A DNA stretch of 64,000 nucleotides from Veillonella_A intestinalis (lineage in GTDB: Bacteria; Bacillota; Negativicutes; Veillonellales; Veillonellaceae), in NCBI RefSeq assembly GCF_943192895.1, contig NZ_CALPCB010000001.1, positions 1 to 64,000 of the forward strand. The letters are read 5' to 3'. Both the position numbers and the translations under genes were made by a program. The notes under the pieces were generated by a model. The model saw only the letters and a program-made list of their open reading frames with translations. It was not told the origin of the DNA and did no database searches. This document shows positions 27,001 through 34,835 of the stretch, one piece after another (positions within the stretch are counted from its first letter, which is position 1; each line of letters begins with the position of its first letter).

Positions 27001-27968
27001 TATTGGCTGCTGTTGAACGGTTAGAGCCAATTCAAGCAGAGCCATTGCATGAGGAAATAGTAGAACGCTTTAATTTTGCTTATCCTTATATGGGGGCTGT
27101 ACAACGAGCGGCTAAGATCTCTGTTAGTGAATTGAAACGACGTTTTGCTGAGCCCGAAGAAGAGGCGGTTAGCATAGTTTCAGATACGATAGGTCTTATA
27201 GATCTTGCAGACTCTATAAATTCTACAAATACTACAGCTATTACAGAGTCTGCAAATACTGCAAATACTGCAAATACTGCAAATACTGCAAATACTGTAA
27301 ATACTGTAAATACTGTAAATACTGAAAACATGGAAAACACTGCAAACACCACAGTTACTACAGACTTTGCGTCTCCTATGCAAATAAAAGAAACACCTTC
27401 TAATTTGGGCGCTTTTGATGTAAAACCACAAGCCTTGATGGATAAGGAAGAAGTGGCGTCAGGTGCACGTTGGGGTACATTGATGCACGAAGCTATGCAA
27501 TGGTTGCCGTTAGAAGCATATACAGCACAACATTTGCGTGATACTTTGGATCGATTGACCTTAGAAGGATATTTCACTACGGAAGAACGACAGGTGCTTA
27601 ATGAGCGGGCTTTACATCGTTTCTTTACCTCTGATTTAGGTCAACGGCTCTTGGCTTCGCCACAAGTGGCTAGAGAATGGCCATTTAGTATGCTCATTGA
27701 AGGGCATGAAGTATATCCCGAGGTAGAACCAGGAGAAAAGCTGTTCTTACAAGGGATTATTGATACGGCCTTTTTAGAAGATAATCAATGGGTGTTAGTG
27801 GATTATAAAACAGATCGGGTACCTGATGGGGAAGCGTTGATAAAACGATATGGCGTGCAATTACAGATATATAGTAAAGCTTTGGAGAGATTAACTGGAT
27901 TACCGGTAAAAGCTTGTTATATATATTCTTTCCGTTTACATGAAGCGGTATTAGTGGATGTGGAGTAG
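23970..27968 (+). CDS. addA: ATP-dependent helicase/nuclease subunit AddA
   Basis: 1332-aa UvrD-like helicase with a C-terminal nuclease. Walker A is AAAAGSGKTAVLVERI near residues 25-40, motif II VDEYQDTS, motif III VGDVKQSIYRFRMANP, motif V/VI MSIHKSKGLEFPVV and VALTRARDKLF; the nuclease motif is VLVDYKTDRV near the end. I start at ATG 23970 (AAGGAGG 8 nt away) instead of ATG 23964, which is only 2 nt from that site. Two odd low-complexity inserts are present: an acidic Ser/Glu linker near residues 530-590, and a 9-bp-repeat-encoded Asn-Thr tract at 27251-27349 before the nuclease domain. Confidence 0.95.
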   Translation: MKWTKAQEQAIKSPRQGTLPSQTLLVAAAAGSGKTAVLVERIIQRLQDKERPLSIQELLVVTFTKAAAAEMSARIGAKLADVFNSTGDPKLEEQLSLLPSAHISTLHSFCQWVISSYFYRLDIDPSYRIGNEGELMLLKTDVLATLLAKAYEENKYHIFAIADMFGNDRSDDGIIEQVLALHRFAVAQADPEAWLVDSKNRYELALEQPILDTIWGEYFWRQQQQLIGEIATRYETMRELTSLPDGPAKWSEQVDSVQYIMNALGEATTWDAMHEAVALIGQHKFKSFDTRSFKKDLDAGILSDGLVSQVKALGVANKEALQAMQTGPFVITEAQFHAQIKQMLPYVQGLVDLTLAFMVEFTAAKQELGMLDFSDLEHLCLALLRTKQADGTWAPSEVALELQQTFKEVMVDEYQDTSGVQEAIVNLVSRKDNRFYVGDVKQSIYRFRMANPLLFMEKYHRFGHGVDDVEMRIDLSENFRSDANILKFTNFVFHQIMSAEAAELEYGEKEALNPGRKVEDAPENWVGGPVELHLIDVGEGAKSTFADEGTEDTNKASKGQGSMWTVSDTSASGSEFASEDDVDLENDEKEIAFIIEKLQALKEQAKVVQNPDGSYRPMAWRDVVILLRSVKVKAGRMVEALRQAGIPAYAEENSGYFSALEVKLLLALLQVIDNPEQDLPMAAVLGSPFVGLDANELGHLRMSGEGSLWSLLASYGKTTDNEGVLHFVERLERWRTYSRQHSVSDLLWTIYEEMNYLDYVSAMPNGLVRRANVMALYERAKQYEAGSFRGIFRFLRFLESLQEAGQDLGIGKTVSEADDVVRIMSIHKSKGLEFPVVFLASSQKGFNLRDIQAPMLLHGDSGVAVKGYFEAYRVLYGSLPWVHMREQLRLAAKAEEERILYVALTRARDKLFITGFVKDFKALCQKQAGPALVANSEKLPTSLITGANSYLDWFIMSLSRHLEGNPIRVYSKVEDVALMDLPDKKCRLSITLHDGAKYTSTPKHAVKEPALLAAVERLEPIQAEPLHEEIVERFNFAYPYMGAVQRAAKISVSELKRRFAEPEEEAVSIVSDTIGLIDLADSINSTNTTAITESANTANTANTANTANTVNTVNTVNTENMENTANTTVTTDFASPMQIKETPSNLGAFDVKPQALMDKEEVASGARWGTLMHEAMQWLPLEAYTAQHLRDTLDRLTLEGYFTTEERQVLNERALHRFFTSDLGQRLLASPQVAREWPFSMLIEGHEVYPEVEPGEKLFLQGIIDTAFLEDNQWVLVDYKTDRVPDGEALIKRYGVQLQIYSKALERLTGLPVKACYIYSFRLHEAVLVDVE
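27251..27349 (+). repeat. 9-bp in-frame tandem repeat inside addA
   Basis: Eleven 9-bp units: five TGCAAATAC, three TGTAAATAC, then three degenerate copies. They encode (Thr-Ala-Asn)n and (Thr-Val-Asn)n in the linker between the helicase and nuclease domains. Because the unit is three codons, copy-number change would alter linker length without breaking the frame. Confidence 0.93.
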
Positions 27969-28020
27969 TAAATAGTCAGTCCATTAAGTTAGATATTATA
28001 AGTTAAATAGTAATAGAAAA

Positions 28021-28068
28021 TCAATAGACAGCCCTTACAGTATTCACGCTGCAAGGGCTGTCTATTGA
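28021..28068. terminator. Shared terminator between addA and the lysR-type gene
   Basis: A perfect 16-bp stem (TCAATAGACAGCCCTT with AAGGGCTGTCTATTGA) with a 16-nt loop lies between the convergent genes, ending one base before the LysR stop. It probably works in both directions. Confidence 0.8.
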
Positions 28069-28953
28069 TTATTTATGAGGCTGATTTTTCATATATTCTA
28101 GCATATAGTCTATAAAGGCTTGTACTGGTTTACGCTGTGGATCCCGTAGGTGGTAGTACAGATTAGTCTCTCGTTCGATGGGTGTGCCGTCATCCCATTG
28201 GAGCGGTTCTATATTAATGTCGTCTTTAAAATATTCAAGTCCTGTGTAAGGTAAGATTGACCAGCCAAGATTCTTTTGAATAAATCGACGACAGGTGGCC
28301 ATAGTATCTACATATAAGCATGTATTTGGCGGGGTGTCAAAATTTTGATTCCACCAAGTATCCATAATGGTATACAAAGAAGGGTCAGTGGTATAGCGGA
28401 TTTGAGGAACGGTAGGCAATGTTTGACGATTACAAGCTTTAGAGGTAACTAGACAGATGGGTTCTGTGCTTAAGTATATTTTTTCTCCCGTTGGAGCATG
28501 ATGGCCGCGCATAATACCTATATGAATATCATTGTTGGTAAATAGTTGAGCAATTCGGGAGCTAATGCCTGTTTGGAGATGCAATTTAATATGGGGATAG
28601 CGGTTTGTGAAACCCGCTAAGATAGAAGGTAGTTCATAGTTGGCAAAAATAGACGAGGAACCTAATTGGAGTGTGCCAGTTATGGTTGTTTTGCGATTTT
28701 CCAGAGACTCTTCAAATTCTTTTTTTCGTTTTACACTGTCAAGTGCATATTGGTAATATAACTCACCTGTTTCTGTGAGGATAACCCCTTTCGTTGTCCG
28801 AATAAAGAGAGGTTCATCAAAGCCTTTCTCTAGCTGCGTTAAGCGATAACTTAAGGCTGGTTGCGACATAAAGAGTTTATTGGCGGCTTTGGTTATATTT
28901 TGTTCCTGAGCAATGGTAAGAAATAGTTCCCAATCCTTTTCTATACTATCCAT
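28069..28953 (-). CDS. LysR-family transcriptional regulator
   Basis: 294 aa. The N-terminal winged helix-turn-helix (ITKAANKLFMSQPALSYRLTQLEKGFDEPLFIRTTKG, about residues 18-55) is typical, followed by the periplasmic-binding-like effector domain (TLQLGSSSIFANYELPSILAGF and IGIMRGH). It is divergent from the aconitase-like gene across a 158-bp AT-rich interval, the usual arrangement for a regulator of the neighbouring operon. The effector is not predictable but may be the tricarboxylate substrate of that operon. Ribosome site TAAGGAG precedes the ATG. Confidence 0.92.
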   Translation of the reverse strand: MDSIEKDWELFLTIAQEQNITKAANKLFMSQPALSYRLTQLEKGFDEPLFIRTTKGVILTETGELYYQYALDSVKRKKEFEESLENRKTTITGTLQLGSSSIFANYELPSILAGFTNRYPHIKLHLQTGISSRIAQLFTNNDIHIGIMRGHHAPTGEKIYLSTEPICLVTSKACNRQTLPTVPQIRYTTDPSLYTIMDTWWNQNFDTPPNTCLYVDTMATCRRFIQKNLGWSILPYTGLEYFKDDINIEPLQWDDGTPIERETNLYYHLRDPQRKPVQAFIDYMLEYMKNQPHK

Positions 28954-29111
28954 GATGGTTCTCCTTACGTTTACTTACTTATATAATACTTGCAATATAA
29001 AAATTTTATCACAAAATATACAAGTTATCTATTTTTCTTATTTTAAAAATGAGTATATGATAAATGCATAAGATACATGTAATTTAATCAATTTATATAG
29101 GAGGCATAGCG

Positions 29112-31046
29112 ATGGCTGGTAAAAGTTTAATGTATAAAATTTTGGAATCTCATTTATTAGAAGGGGAATTGAAGGCCGGTACAGATATTGGAATTAAAAT
29201 AGACCAAACTCTTACACAGGATGCATTAGGCACTATGGCTTATCTTGAATTTGAAGCATTAGGTGTAAATCAGGTAAAAACACTATCTGTTTCTTATGTA
29301 GATCATAATACTTTACAAGATGGCTTTGAAAATGCTGATGACCACAAATACTTACAAGATGTAGCGAGTAAATATGGAATTTATTATTCCAAAGCAGGTA
29401 ATGGTATTTGTCATCAAGTGCATGTTGAACGTTTTGCCCGTCCTGGTCAGACGTTAGTTGGTTCTGATAGCCATACACCAACGTCTGGTTCGTTAGGTAT
29501 GTTTGCGATGGGCGTAGGTGGCATGGATGTAGCAGCCTCTATGGCAGGCCATGCGTTTCATTTAATTTGTCCAAAGGTTATTAATATTAAATTAACTGGC
29601 GCTTTACCTGCTTGGTGTGCCGCGAAAGATATAGTACTAAAAGTATTGAGTATTTTAACAACAAAAGGCAATGTAGGAACGGCATTAGAATACACTGGTG
29701 AAGGGATTGCCAGCTTAACCGTGCCAGAACGAGCTACGATTACTAATATGGGGGCTGAAATGGGGGTTACTACCTCAATTTTCCCAAGTGATGAACGAAC
29801 TCGTGAGTTTTTAAAAGCGCAACAACGCGAAGATATGTGGTTACCTTTAGAACCGGATGCTGATGCTGTATATGATGATGTTATTGAAATTAATTTAGAT
29901 GAATTAGTGCCTCTAGTAGCTTGCCCTCATTCACCAGATAATGTTAAAACTGTGGCTGAAATGAATGAGATTCCAGTGGATCAAGTTTTAGTAGGCAGTT
30001 GTACCAATTCCTCTTATCGTGATTTGATGGTAGTAGCGGCCATGCTAAAAGGGCGTAAGATTCACCCTGATGTTAGTTTTGGTGTGGCGCCTGGTAGTCG
30101 GCAAGTATTAGAAATGATTTCTAAAAATGGCGCATTGGCCGATATTATTAGCTCTGGTGCTCGTATTTTAGAAAGTACCTGTGGCTTCTGTGTAGGCTGT
30201 GGACAAGCACCTCGCTCTAAGAGCATTTCCTTGCGTACCAACAACCGAAATTATGAAGGTCGTAGTGGCACTAAAGATGCTCTTGTTCATTTGGTAAGTG
30301 CAGAAACCGCTGTAGCGTCTGCTTTGACGGGTAAATTTACAGATCCTCGGACATTAGACTTTGAATTACCAAAGATTACCTTGCCAGAAGTATATGAAAT
30401 TGATGACTCTATGATTGTAAAACCCGCTATGGAGGCAGAACAGGAAATTTTACGAGGCCCTAATATTGGTAATCCTCCAAGCAATGAACCAATGCCAAAG
30501 GTTGTAAACGCTAGAGTAGCGATTAAGGTAGGCGATAAAATTACGACCGACCATATTATGCCAGCAGGTCCATATTTGAAATTCCGTTCTAATGTACCTA
30601 AATACAGTCAATATACATTCTGTCATGTGAAACCAGATTTTGCAGATACTTGTAAAGCAAATGTGGAGCAAGGTCAATTTAATATTATTGTAGCGCATGA
30701 AAGTTATGGTCAAGGTTCATCTCGTGAGCATGCGGCTTTATGTCCTATGTATTTAGGCGTTAAGGCGGTTATGGCAAAATCTATTGAACGAATTCATATG
30801 GATAATTTAGTGAATTTTGGGATTTTACCATTGTTCTTTGAATCTGATGAAACGTATGAATTACTTCAAGATGGTGATGAATTAATCTTGCATATGGATG
30901 ATGCTTCCTTTGAAAAGGGCGAATTTGTTGTAGAATTAGCGACAAAAGGTATAAAATTTACGATGAAAACTCCGTTAAATGAACGTCAGAAAGAGATTGT
31001 TCGAGCTGGTGGTAAATTAAACTTCTTACGCGTAGGAGGTAAATAA
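29112..31046 (+). CDS. Aconitase-family hydratase (aconitate hydratase-like)
   Basis: 644-aa single-chain hydratase of the aconitase superfamily. The [4Fe-4S] ligand cysteines lie in VGSCTNSSYRD and STCGFCVGCGQAPRS; SDSHTPTSGSLGMFAMGVGG is the conserved substrate-side region, and the C-terminal swivel domain has ESYGQGSSREHAALCPMYLGVKAV. The length is close to the shorter bacterial aconitase subgroup, not AcnA (~890) or AcnB (~865). Likely substrate is citrate/isocitrate or a methylated analogue such as 2-methylcitrate. It is followed by a PrpF-like gene 2 bp downstream, which hints at an isomerised aconitate intermediate. AGGAGGCATAGCG precedes the ATG. Confidence 0.9.
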   Translation: MAGKSLMYKILESHLLEGELKAGTDIGIKIDQTLTQDALGTMAYLEFEALGVNQVKTLSVSYVDHNTLQDGFENADDHKYLQDVASKYGIYYSKAGNGICHQVHVERFARPGQTLVGSDSHTPTSGSLGMFAMGVGGMDVAASMAGHAFHLICPKVINIKLTGALPAWCAAKDIVLKVLSILTTKGNVGTALEYTGEGIASLTVPERATITNMGAEMGVTTSIFPSDERTREFLKAQQREDMWLPLEPDADAVYDDVIEINLDELVPLVACPHSPDNVKTVAEMNEIPVDQVLVGSCTNSSYRDLMVVAAMLKGRKIHPDVSFGVAPGSRQVLEMISKNGALADIISSGARILESTCGFCVGCGQAPRSKSISLRTNNRNYEGRSGTKDALVHLVSAETAVASALTGKFTDPRTLDFELPKITLPEVYEIDDSMIVKPAMEAEQEILRGPNIGNPPSNEPMPKVVNARVAIKVGDKITTDHIMPAGPYLKFRSNVPKYSQYTFCHVKPDFADTCKANVEQGQFNIIVAHESYGQGSSREHAALCPMYLGVKAVMAKSIERIHMDNLVNFGILPLFFESDETYELLQDGDELILHMDDASFEKGEFVVELATKGIKFTMKTPLNERQKEIVRAGGKLNFLRVGGK

Positions 31047-31048
31047 GA

Positions 31049-32191
31049 ATGGATGGTTATGTAAAATTACCAATTGTATATATGCGCGGTGGTACAAGTA
31101 AAGGCGCTTATATTAATATGGCAGACTTACCTACAGAGCCAGCTGCTCGTGATGCTTGTATCCTTTCTTTATATGGTAGTCCTGATAAACGGCAGATTGA
31201 TGGTATTGGCGGGGCTGATCCGTTAACGAGTAAAGTAGCCTTAGTAGGGATTTCACAACGAACAGATATAGATGTAGACTATACATTTGGTTATGTTGGT
31301 ATTGATGATGCTGCTGTTGACTATGAAGGGAATTGTGGCAATATGTCAGCTGGTGTTGGCGTATTTGCAATAATGCAAGGTTTTGTTAAAGCAGTGGAGC
31401 CAGAAACAGTGGTTCGTATATATAACACAAATACGGATAAAGTAATTGAGGCGCATATTCCTGTAAAAAATGGGGAACCACAAGTAGACGGTGATTTTGC
31501 TATTGATGGTGTTCCTGGTAAAGCGTCTAAGATTATTCTTTATTTTAAAGAACCAGCAGGGGCTAAGACGGGTAAATTATTGCCTACTGGTCAGGTGAAA
31601 GATGAGATTACGTTAGCGGATGGCCGTACAATTTCTGTGAGTCTAGTGGATGCAGCGACACCGGCTATTTTTGTGCGAGCCGATGCATTGGGCTATAAAG
31701 GTACAGAATTGCCGATAGATATTGAAAATGACACACAAGGGCTGTTACAAACATTGGAAGATATTCGCTGTCAAGGTGCGGTTATGATGGGGTTAGCTGA
31801 TTCCAAGGAATCAGCTAGTCCTGCAGTGCCTAAGGTGTGCATGGTATCAGCACCACAATCTTATGTAGCTATTGATGGCCGGCGTATAGAGGCTTCTGAT
31901 ATTGATGTAGTAGCGCGTACAAAAGCCTTAAAGGTTATTCATAAGGCTTATGCTGTGACTGGTGGAATTTGCACAGCTACGGCGGCTTTAATTCCTGGTA
32001 CAGTTGTTAATGAAGTTGTGAGTGAACGGGCTAAATTAAGTAGAAATGTTGTTTTAGGTCATCCATCTGGCTCCTTTAGTTTTAGTATTGATATTAAAAA
32101 TGATGGGCCAGACTATGTTTTATATAAGGCTGGGGTTGCTCGTACAGCGCGCCCTATTATGGAAGGGATAGCCTATGTAAAAAGAGACTAA
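31049..32191 (+). CDS. prpF: PrpF-family aconitate isomerase-like protein
   Basis: 380 aa. PrpF proteins are metal-free isomerases of the diaminopimelate epimerase fold that move the double bond of 2-methylaconitate or related acids. Markers are PIVYMRGGTSKGAYI at residues 7-21, GIGGADPLTSKVA, EGNCGNMSAGVGVFA, and HPSGSFSFSI near the C terminus. It is coupled to the aconitase-like gene (2 bp gap, AGGAGGTAAATAAGA upstream). No prpB, prpC or prpD is in the window, so methylcitrate cycle membership is not shown; aconitate or oxalomesaconate isomerisation are alternatives. Confidence 0.87.
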   Translation: MDGYVKLPIVYMRGGTSKGAYINMADLPTEPAARDACILSLYGSPDKRQIDGIGGADPLTSKVALVGISQRTDIDVDYTFGYVGIDDAAVDYEGNCGNMSAGVGVFAIMQGFVKAVEPETVVRIYNTNTDKVIEAHIPVKNGEPQVDGDFAIDGVPGKASKIILYFKEPAGAKTGKLLPTGQVKDEITLADGRTISVSLVDAATPAIFVRADALGYKGTELPIDIENDTQGLLQTLEDIRCQGAVMMGLADSKESASPAVPKVCMVSAPQSYVAIDGRRIEASDIDVVARTKALKVIHKAYAVTGGICTATAALIPGTVVNEVVSERAKLSRNVVLGHPSGSFSFSIDIKNDGPDYVLYKAGVARTARPIMEGIAYVKRD

Positions 32192-32210
32192 ATTTTACAA
32201 TTTAGTCTCT
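32183..32210. terminator. Bidirectional terminator between prpF and binding protein gene
   Basis: A perfect 12-bp stem (AGAGACTAAATT with AATTTAGTCTCT) with a TTAC loop overlaps the prpF stop codon. The T run is better on the minus strand (TTTTAC), serving the gene at 32227. Confidence 0.75.
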
Positions 32211-32226
32211 TAGAAAGCTTATAATT

Positions 32227-33018
32227 TTATTTTTTTACAGCACCAAACCATTTTTCATAAATTTTATCGTAAGTGCCATCAGTTTTTAACTCTTCTAATG
32301 CTTTATCAGCCGCTTCTTTTAGCTGTTTATCATCTTTACGGAAGGCCCATACAAATGGTTCTGGATCAACTGGTTCGCCAATAATTTTGGCATCAGCATC
32401 AGCGCCTTGTTTTAAGTAATAAAGTGCTACAGCATTATCAAGCACGATAGCATCAGCAGTACCTGCATTTAATTCATTAAATAATTGAGAGTTGCTGTCT
32501 ACAGATTTTATTTGTGCATTAGGAATTTTTTCAGCTACATCTAAGGCTACGCTGCCGATTTGAACGACAATGCGTTTACCAGCCAAATCATTCATACTAG
32601 CAGCTGTATCGTCTTTTTTAACGATAGCTACGAAACCACCTTTATCAAAATATGGTGTACTGAATAATACGGCTTTTTCACGTTCTGGTGTAGCGCTTAG
32701 ACCAGATGCAATCATATCGATGTCTTTACTTTGTAAAGCTGGGATTAAGGCATCAAAGCCCATGCTCTTAAATTCCATTTTGTAGCCCATTTTTTTAGCT
32801 ACAGCATCAGCTAAATCGATGTCGAAACCTACATATTTATCCCCTTCGGTGAATTCAAAAGGTGGGAATGTAGTTTCTGCCCCTACTTTAATTACTTTTT
32901 CTTTAGAATCGCTGCCAGTACTGCTACCACAGCCTGCAATTAAACCGGCTGTTAACAATGCAGCTGTTAGTGTTACCACTACTTTTTTGCTTGCAAATTT
33001 TTTTAGACTATTAAACAT
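32227..33018 (-). CDS. Amino acid ABC transporter substrate-binding lipoprotein (paralogue 1)
   Basis: 263 aa, bacterial solute-binding protein family 3 (polar amino acids). A signal peptide ends in a lipobox (LIAGC) near residue 30. The fold signature is VGAETTFPPFEFTEGDKYVGFDIDLADAVAKKMG, then GLSATPEREK and VWAFRKDD. It ends with the family's GTYDKIYEKWFG. I start at ATG 33018, since the ATG at 33033 has no ribosome site. No permease or ATPase gene is adjacent. It is a close paralogue of the next gene, from which a 182-bp spacer with a terminator separates it. Confidence 0.9.
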   Translation of the reverse strand: MFNSLKKFASKKVVVTLTAALLTAGLIAGCGSSTGSDSKEKVIKVGAETTFPPFEFTEGDKYVGFDIDLADAVAKKMGYKMEFKSMGFDALIPALQSKDIDMIASGLSATPEREKAVLFSTPYFDKGGFVAIVKKDDTAASMNDLAGKRIVVQIGSVALDVAEKIPNAQIKSVDSNSQLFNELNAGTADAIVLDNAVALYYLKQGADADAKIIGEPVDPEPFVWAFRKDDKQLKEAADKALEELKTDGTYDKIYEKWFGAVKK

Positions 33019-33156
33019 AATGTCCGCCCCCATTTACATAAGTATTAATTAGGAATTAATTATAAGTATATTATAGCTTCTTTTTGTATAAATATCAACA
33101 AAATAAAAATATTTTGTATATCTATTCAGTGGAATTTTAATTTTGACTAGTAAAAT

Positions 33157-33192
33157 AAAGCATCCCTATGCATATTTACATAGGGATGCTTT
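33157..33192 (-). terminator. Terminator after paralogue 2
   Basis: A perfect 14-bp stem (AAAGCATCCCTATG with CATAGGGATGCTTT) with an 8-nt loop, followed on the minus strand by ATTTTA. It lies 8 bp after the stop of the gene at 33200, so the two binding protein genes are separate transcripts or the upstream one is attenuated. Confidence 0.8.
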
Positions 33193-33199
33193 GTTTACA

Positions 33200-34030
33200 T
33201 TAAAATTCAGAAGGGCCAAACCATTTTTCATATATTGTTTTATATGTACCATCTGCTTTTAATTCGTCTAATGCTTGGTTAATTTGATCGCGTAATTCTG
33301 TATCATCTTGGCGGAAGGCCCATACAGTACCACGTGGGTCACTAGGTTCACCAGCTAAACGAAGATCCTGATAGGAGTCTTGTTTTAAATAATACGTAGC
33401 AACTACTGTATCGATAATAACGGCATCAGTTTCAGATTTTTGTAATGCTTTGAAGGCATCTTCATTATTTTTGACTTCTTTAACTGTGGCACCTGGAATA
33501 TGTTTTGCCATATCGGTGGAAATAGTACCAGTTTGTGTGATTACGTTTTTGTTGGCTAAATCTTGCATACTATGGATAGTATCATCTGTTTTACGAACAA
33601 CTGTGATGAAACCATTATCTTTGAAATATGGTTCTGAGAAGATGACAATTTCGGAACGATCTTCTGTAGGATTAATTCCGGCTGCAATCATATCAATTTC
33701 GTTAGTTTCTAAGGCTGGAATTAATTCATCAAAATCTACACTTTTTAATTCCATTTTATAGCCAATTTTTTGAGCGATAGCTTCCATCAAATCAATATCA
33801 AAGCCTATATATTTTTTACCATCTTTAAATTCATAAGGGGCAAAGGTTGTTTCGGTACCTACACGTAATACTTTTTCAGTAGAAGGGGGATTGGCAGGCA
33901 CGGCTGTATTAGTCGTACTGGCTTTGCTACTACAACCAGCTAATAAGGCTGTTATTAAAAGACTTGCTGTAATCCCTAAGAGCATTTGTTTGTTTACTAC
34001 ACGTTTAACTCGCTCCAATAGATTCATCAT
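33200..34030 (-). CDS. Amino acid ABC transporter substrate-binding lipoprotein (paralogue 2)
   Basis: 276 aa, family 3 binding protein. The signal peptide carries a lipobox LLAGC, and the body has VGTETTFAPYEFKDGKKYIGFDIDLMEAIAQKIGYKMELKSVDFDELIPALE, aligning along its length with the gene downstream. It ends in GTYKTIYEKWFGP. The start is ATG 34030 with AAGGAGGAG 7 nt upstream; the frame stays open to 34087. Differences in the ligand-proximal segments (GINPTEDRSE against GLSATPEREK) suggest a different or narrower ligand. Partner permease genes must lie elsewhere. Confidence 0.9.
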   Translation of the reverse strand: MMNLLERVKRVVNKQMLLGITASLLITALLAGCSSKASTTNTAVPANPPSTEKVLRVGTETTFAPYEFKDGKKYIGFDIDLMEAIAQKIGYKMELKSVDFDELIPALETNEIDMIAAGINPTEDRSEIVIFSEPYFKDNGFITVVRKTDDTIHSMQDLANKNVITQTGTISTDMAKHIPGATVKEVKNNEDAFKALQKSETDAVIIDTVVATYYLKQDSYQDLRLAGEPSDPRGTVWAFRQDDTELRDQINQALDELKADGTYKTIYEKWFGPSEF

Positions 34031-34550
34031 AATAAACTCCTCCTTACCGTAAAGCAAATCATTTTGTTGTGCTTTACTTACATCCACTACTACTACTTCA
34101 TCTTCTTCTTTTTCATTTGCAATTATTGCAAATGAACTATCTTATGGGCTCATTATAGTCCTGTAATCGGTAAATAGCAATAGGTGGCAATTTCGATAAA
34201 GTGAGTGTTTATCAAGGTTTTTAGAGCATAAATTAGGCGAGTTAATTAATGGTGAATAGTAATTTGTATTTTTAATAAATGAAATTTTATATAAATTTAT
34301 GAATTGCTAGCTTGAATAATATACTTGCGTATAAAATTATTTTATACTGGGCATAAGATAATTTTTGAGATAATTTCGGAGAATTTAAAGAAATTTCCAA
34401 GAAATAGAAAATTTGCTTCAAAAATAGATATTAATAAATTAGATTGTAGTTATAAAAAAGTGCGTATAATAAAATGTGAAAATTTTTCTACTTTTCTCAG
34501 CTTTTTATAAAGAGTGTAGTTAATGGGCAAAACAAAAGCATGTAATTATT
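34031..34550. other. AT-rich intergenic region
   Basis: No convincing gene. A 61-codon frame at 34325-34510 is lysine/isoleucine-rich, without a ribosome site, and is most likely chance. The region probably holds the promoter of the binding protein gene at 34030, but no consensus pair was obvious. Confidence 0.5.
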
Positions 34551-34766
34551 CCTGAACGACCGTCCTCCTTCTCTAAAAGGAGATACGGTAGAATTAAAAA
34601 AAGATAGTCACTGCTTCTGTACGACCGTTTCTTTCCCCCCTCATAAAGTTGTATAGTTAATGAGTGGAAATAAAAAAGAGTGACAGTATTCCTGAACGAC
34701 CGTTCTCCTTCTCTAAAAGGAGATACGGTAGAATTGAAAAAAGATAGTCACTGCTTCTGTACGACC
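34551..34766. repeat. Two copies of a 76-bp repeat, 140 bp apart
   Basis: Bases 34551-34626 and 34691-34766 match at 74 of 76 positions. Flanking words (TAGTTAATG at about 34517 and 34654) suggest the duplicated unit is nearer 140 bp. Each copy holds a small CTCCTT/AAGGAG hairpin and an AGATAGTCACTGCTTCT arm. Only the second copy keeps the partner arm needed for the alsT terminator. Confidence 0.92.
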
Positions 34767-34812
34767 TTCAGAGCTTGACTCGTAGGAAGTAAGAAGCAGT
34801 GACTATCTTTTA
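34739..34812 (-). terminator. Terminator after the AGCS symporter with 33-nt loop
   Basis: On the minus strand a 20-bp perfect stem (AAAAGATAGTCACTGCTTCT and its complement) closes a 33-nt loop and is followed by T residues. The loop contains the same 23-nt segment as the fixB terminator loop, in the same orientation relative to transcription. Confidence 0.88.
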
Positions 34813-34835
34813 ATTCTAACTATACGCTTTTACAC

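Noticed and set aside
27251..27349. Possible CRISPR array
   Set aside because: The 9-bp units are contiguous without spacers and in frame with addA. No direct repeats of 25-40 bp with spacers exist anywhere in the window.
27086..27577. Antisense frames opposite the addA 9-bp repeat
   Set aside because: Their repetitive Phe-Ala-Val or Cys-Ser-Ile tracts are just the complement of the TGCAAATAC array inside a clearly functional addA.
34325..34510. A 61-codon plus-strand frame in the repeat-rich spacer
   Set aside because: It has no ribosome site, is made of Lys/Ile/Phe-rich AT codons, resembles nothing I know and lies in a region of decaying repeats; most likely chance.
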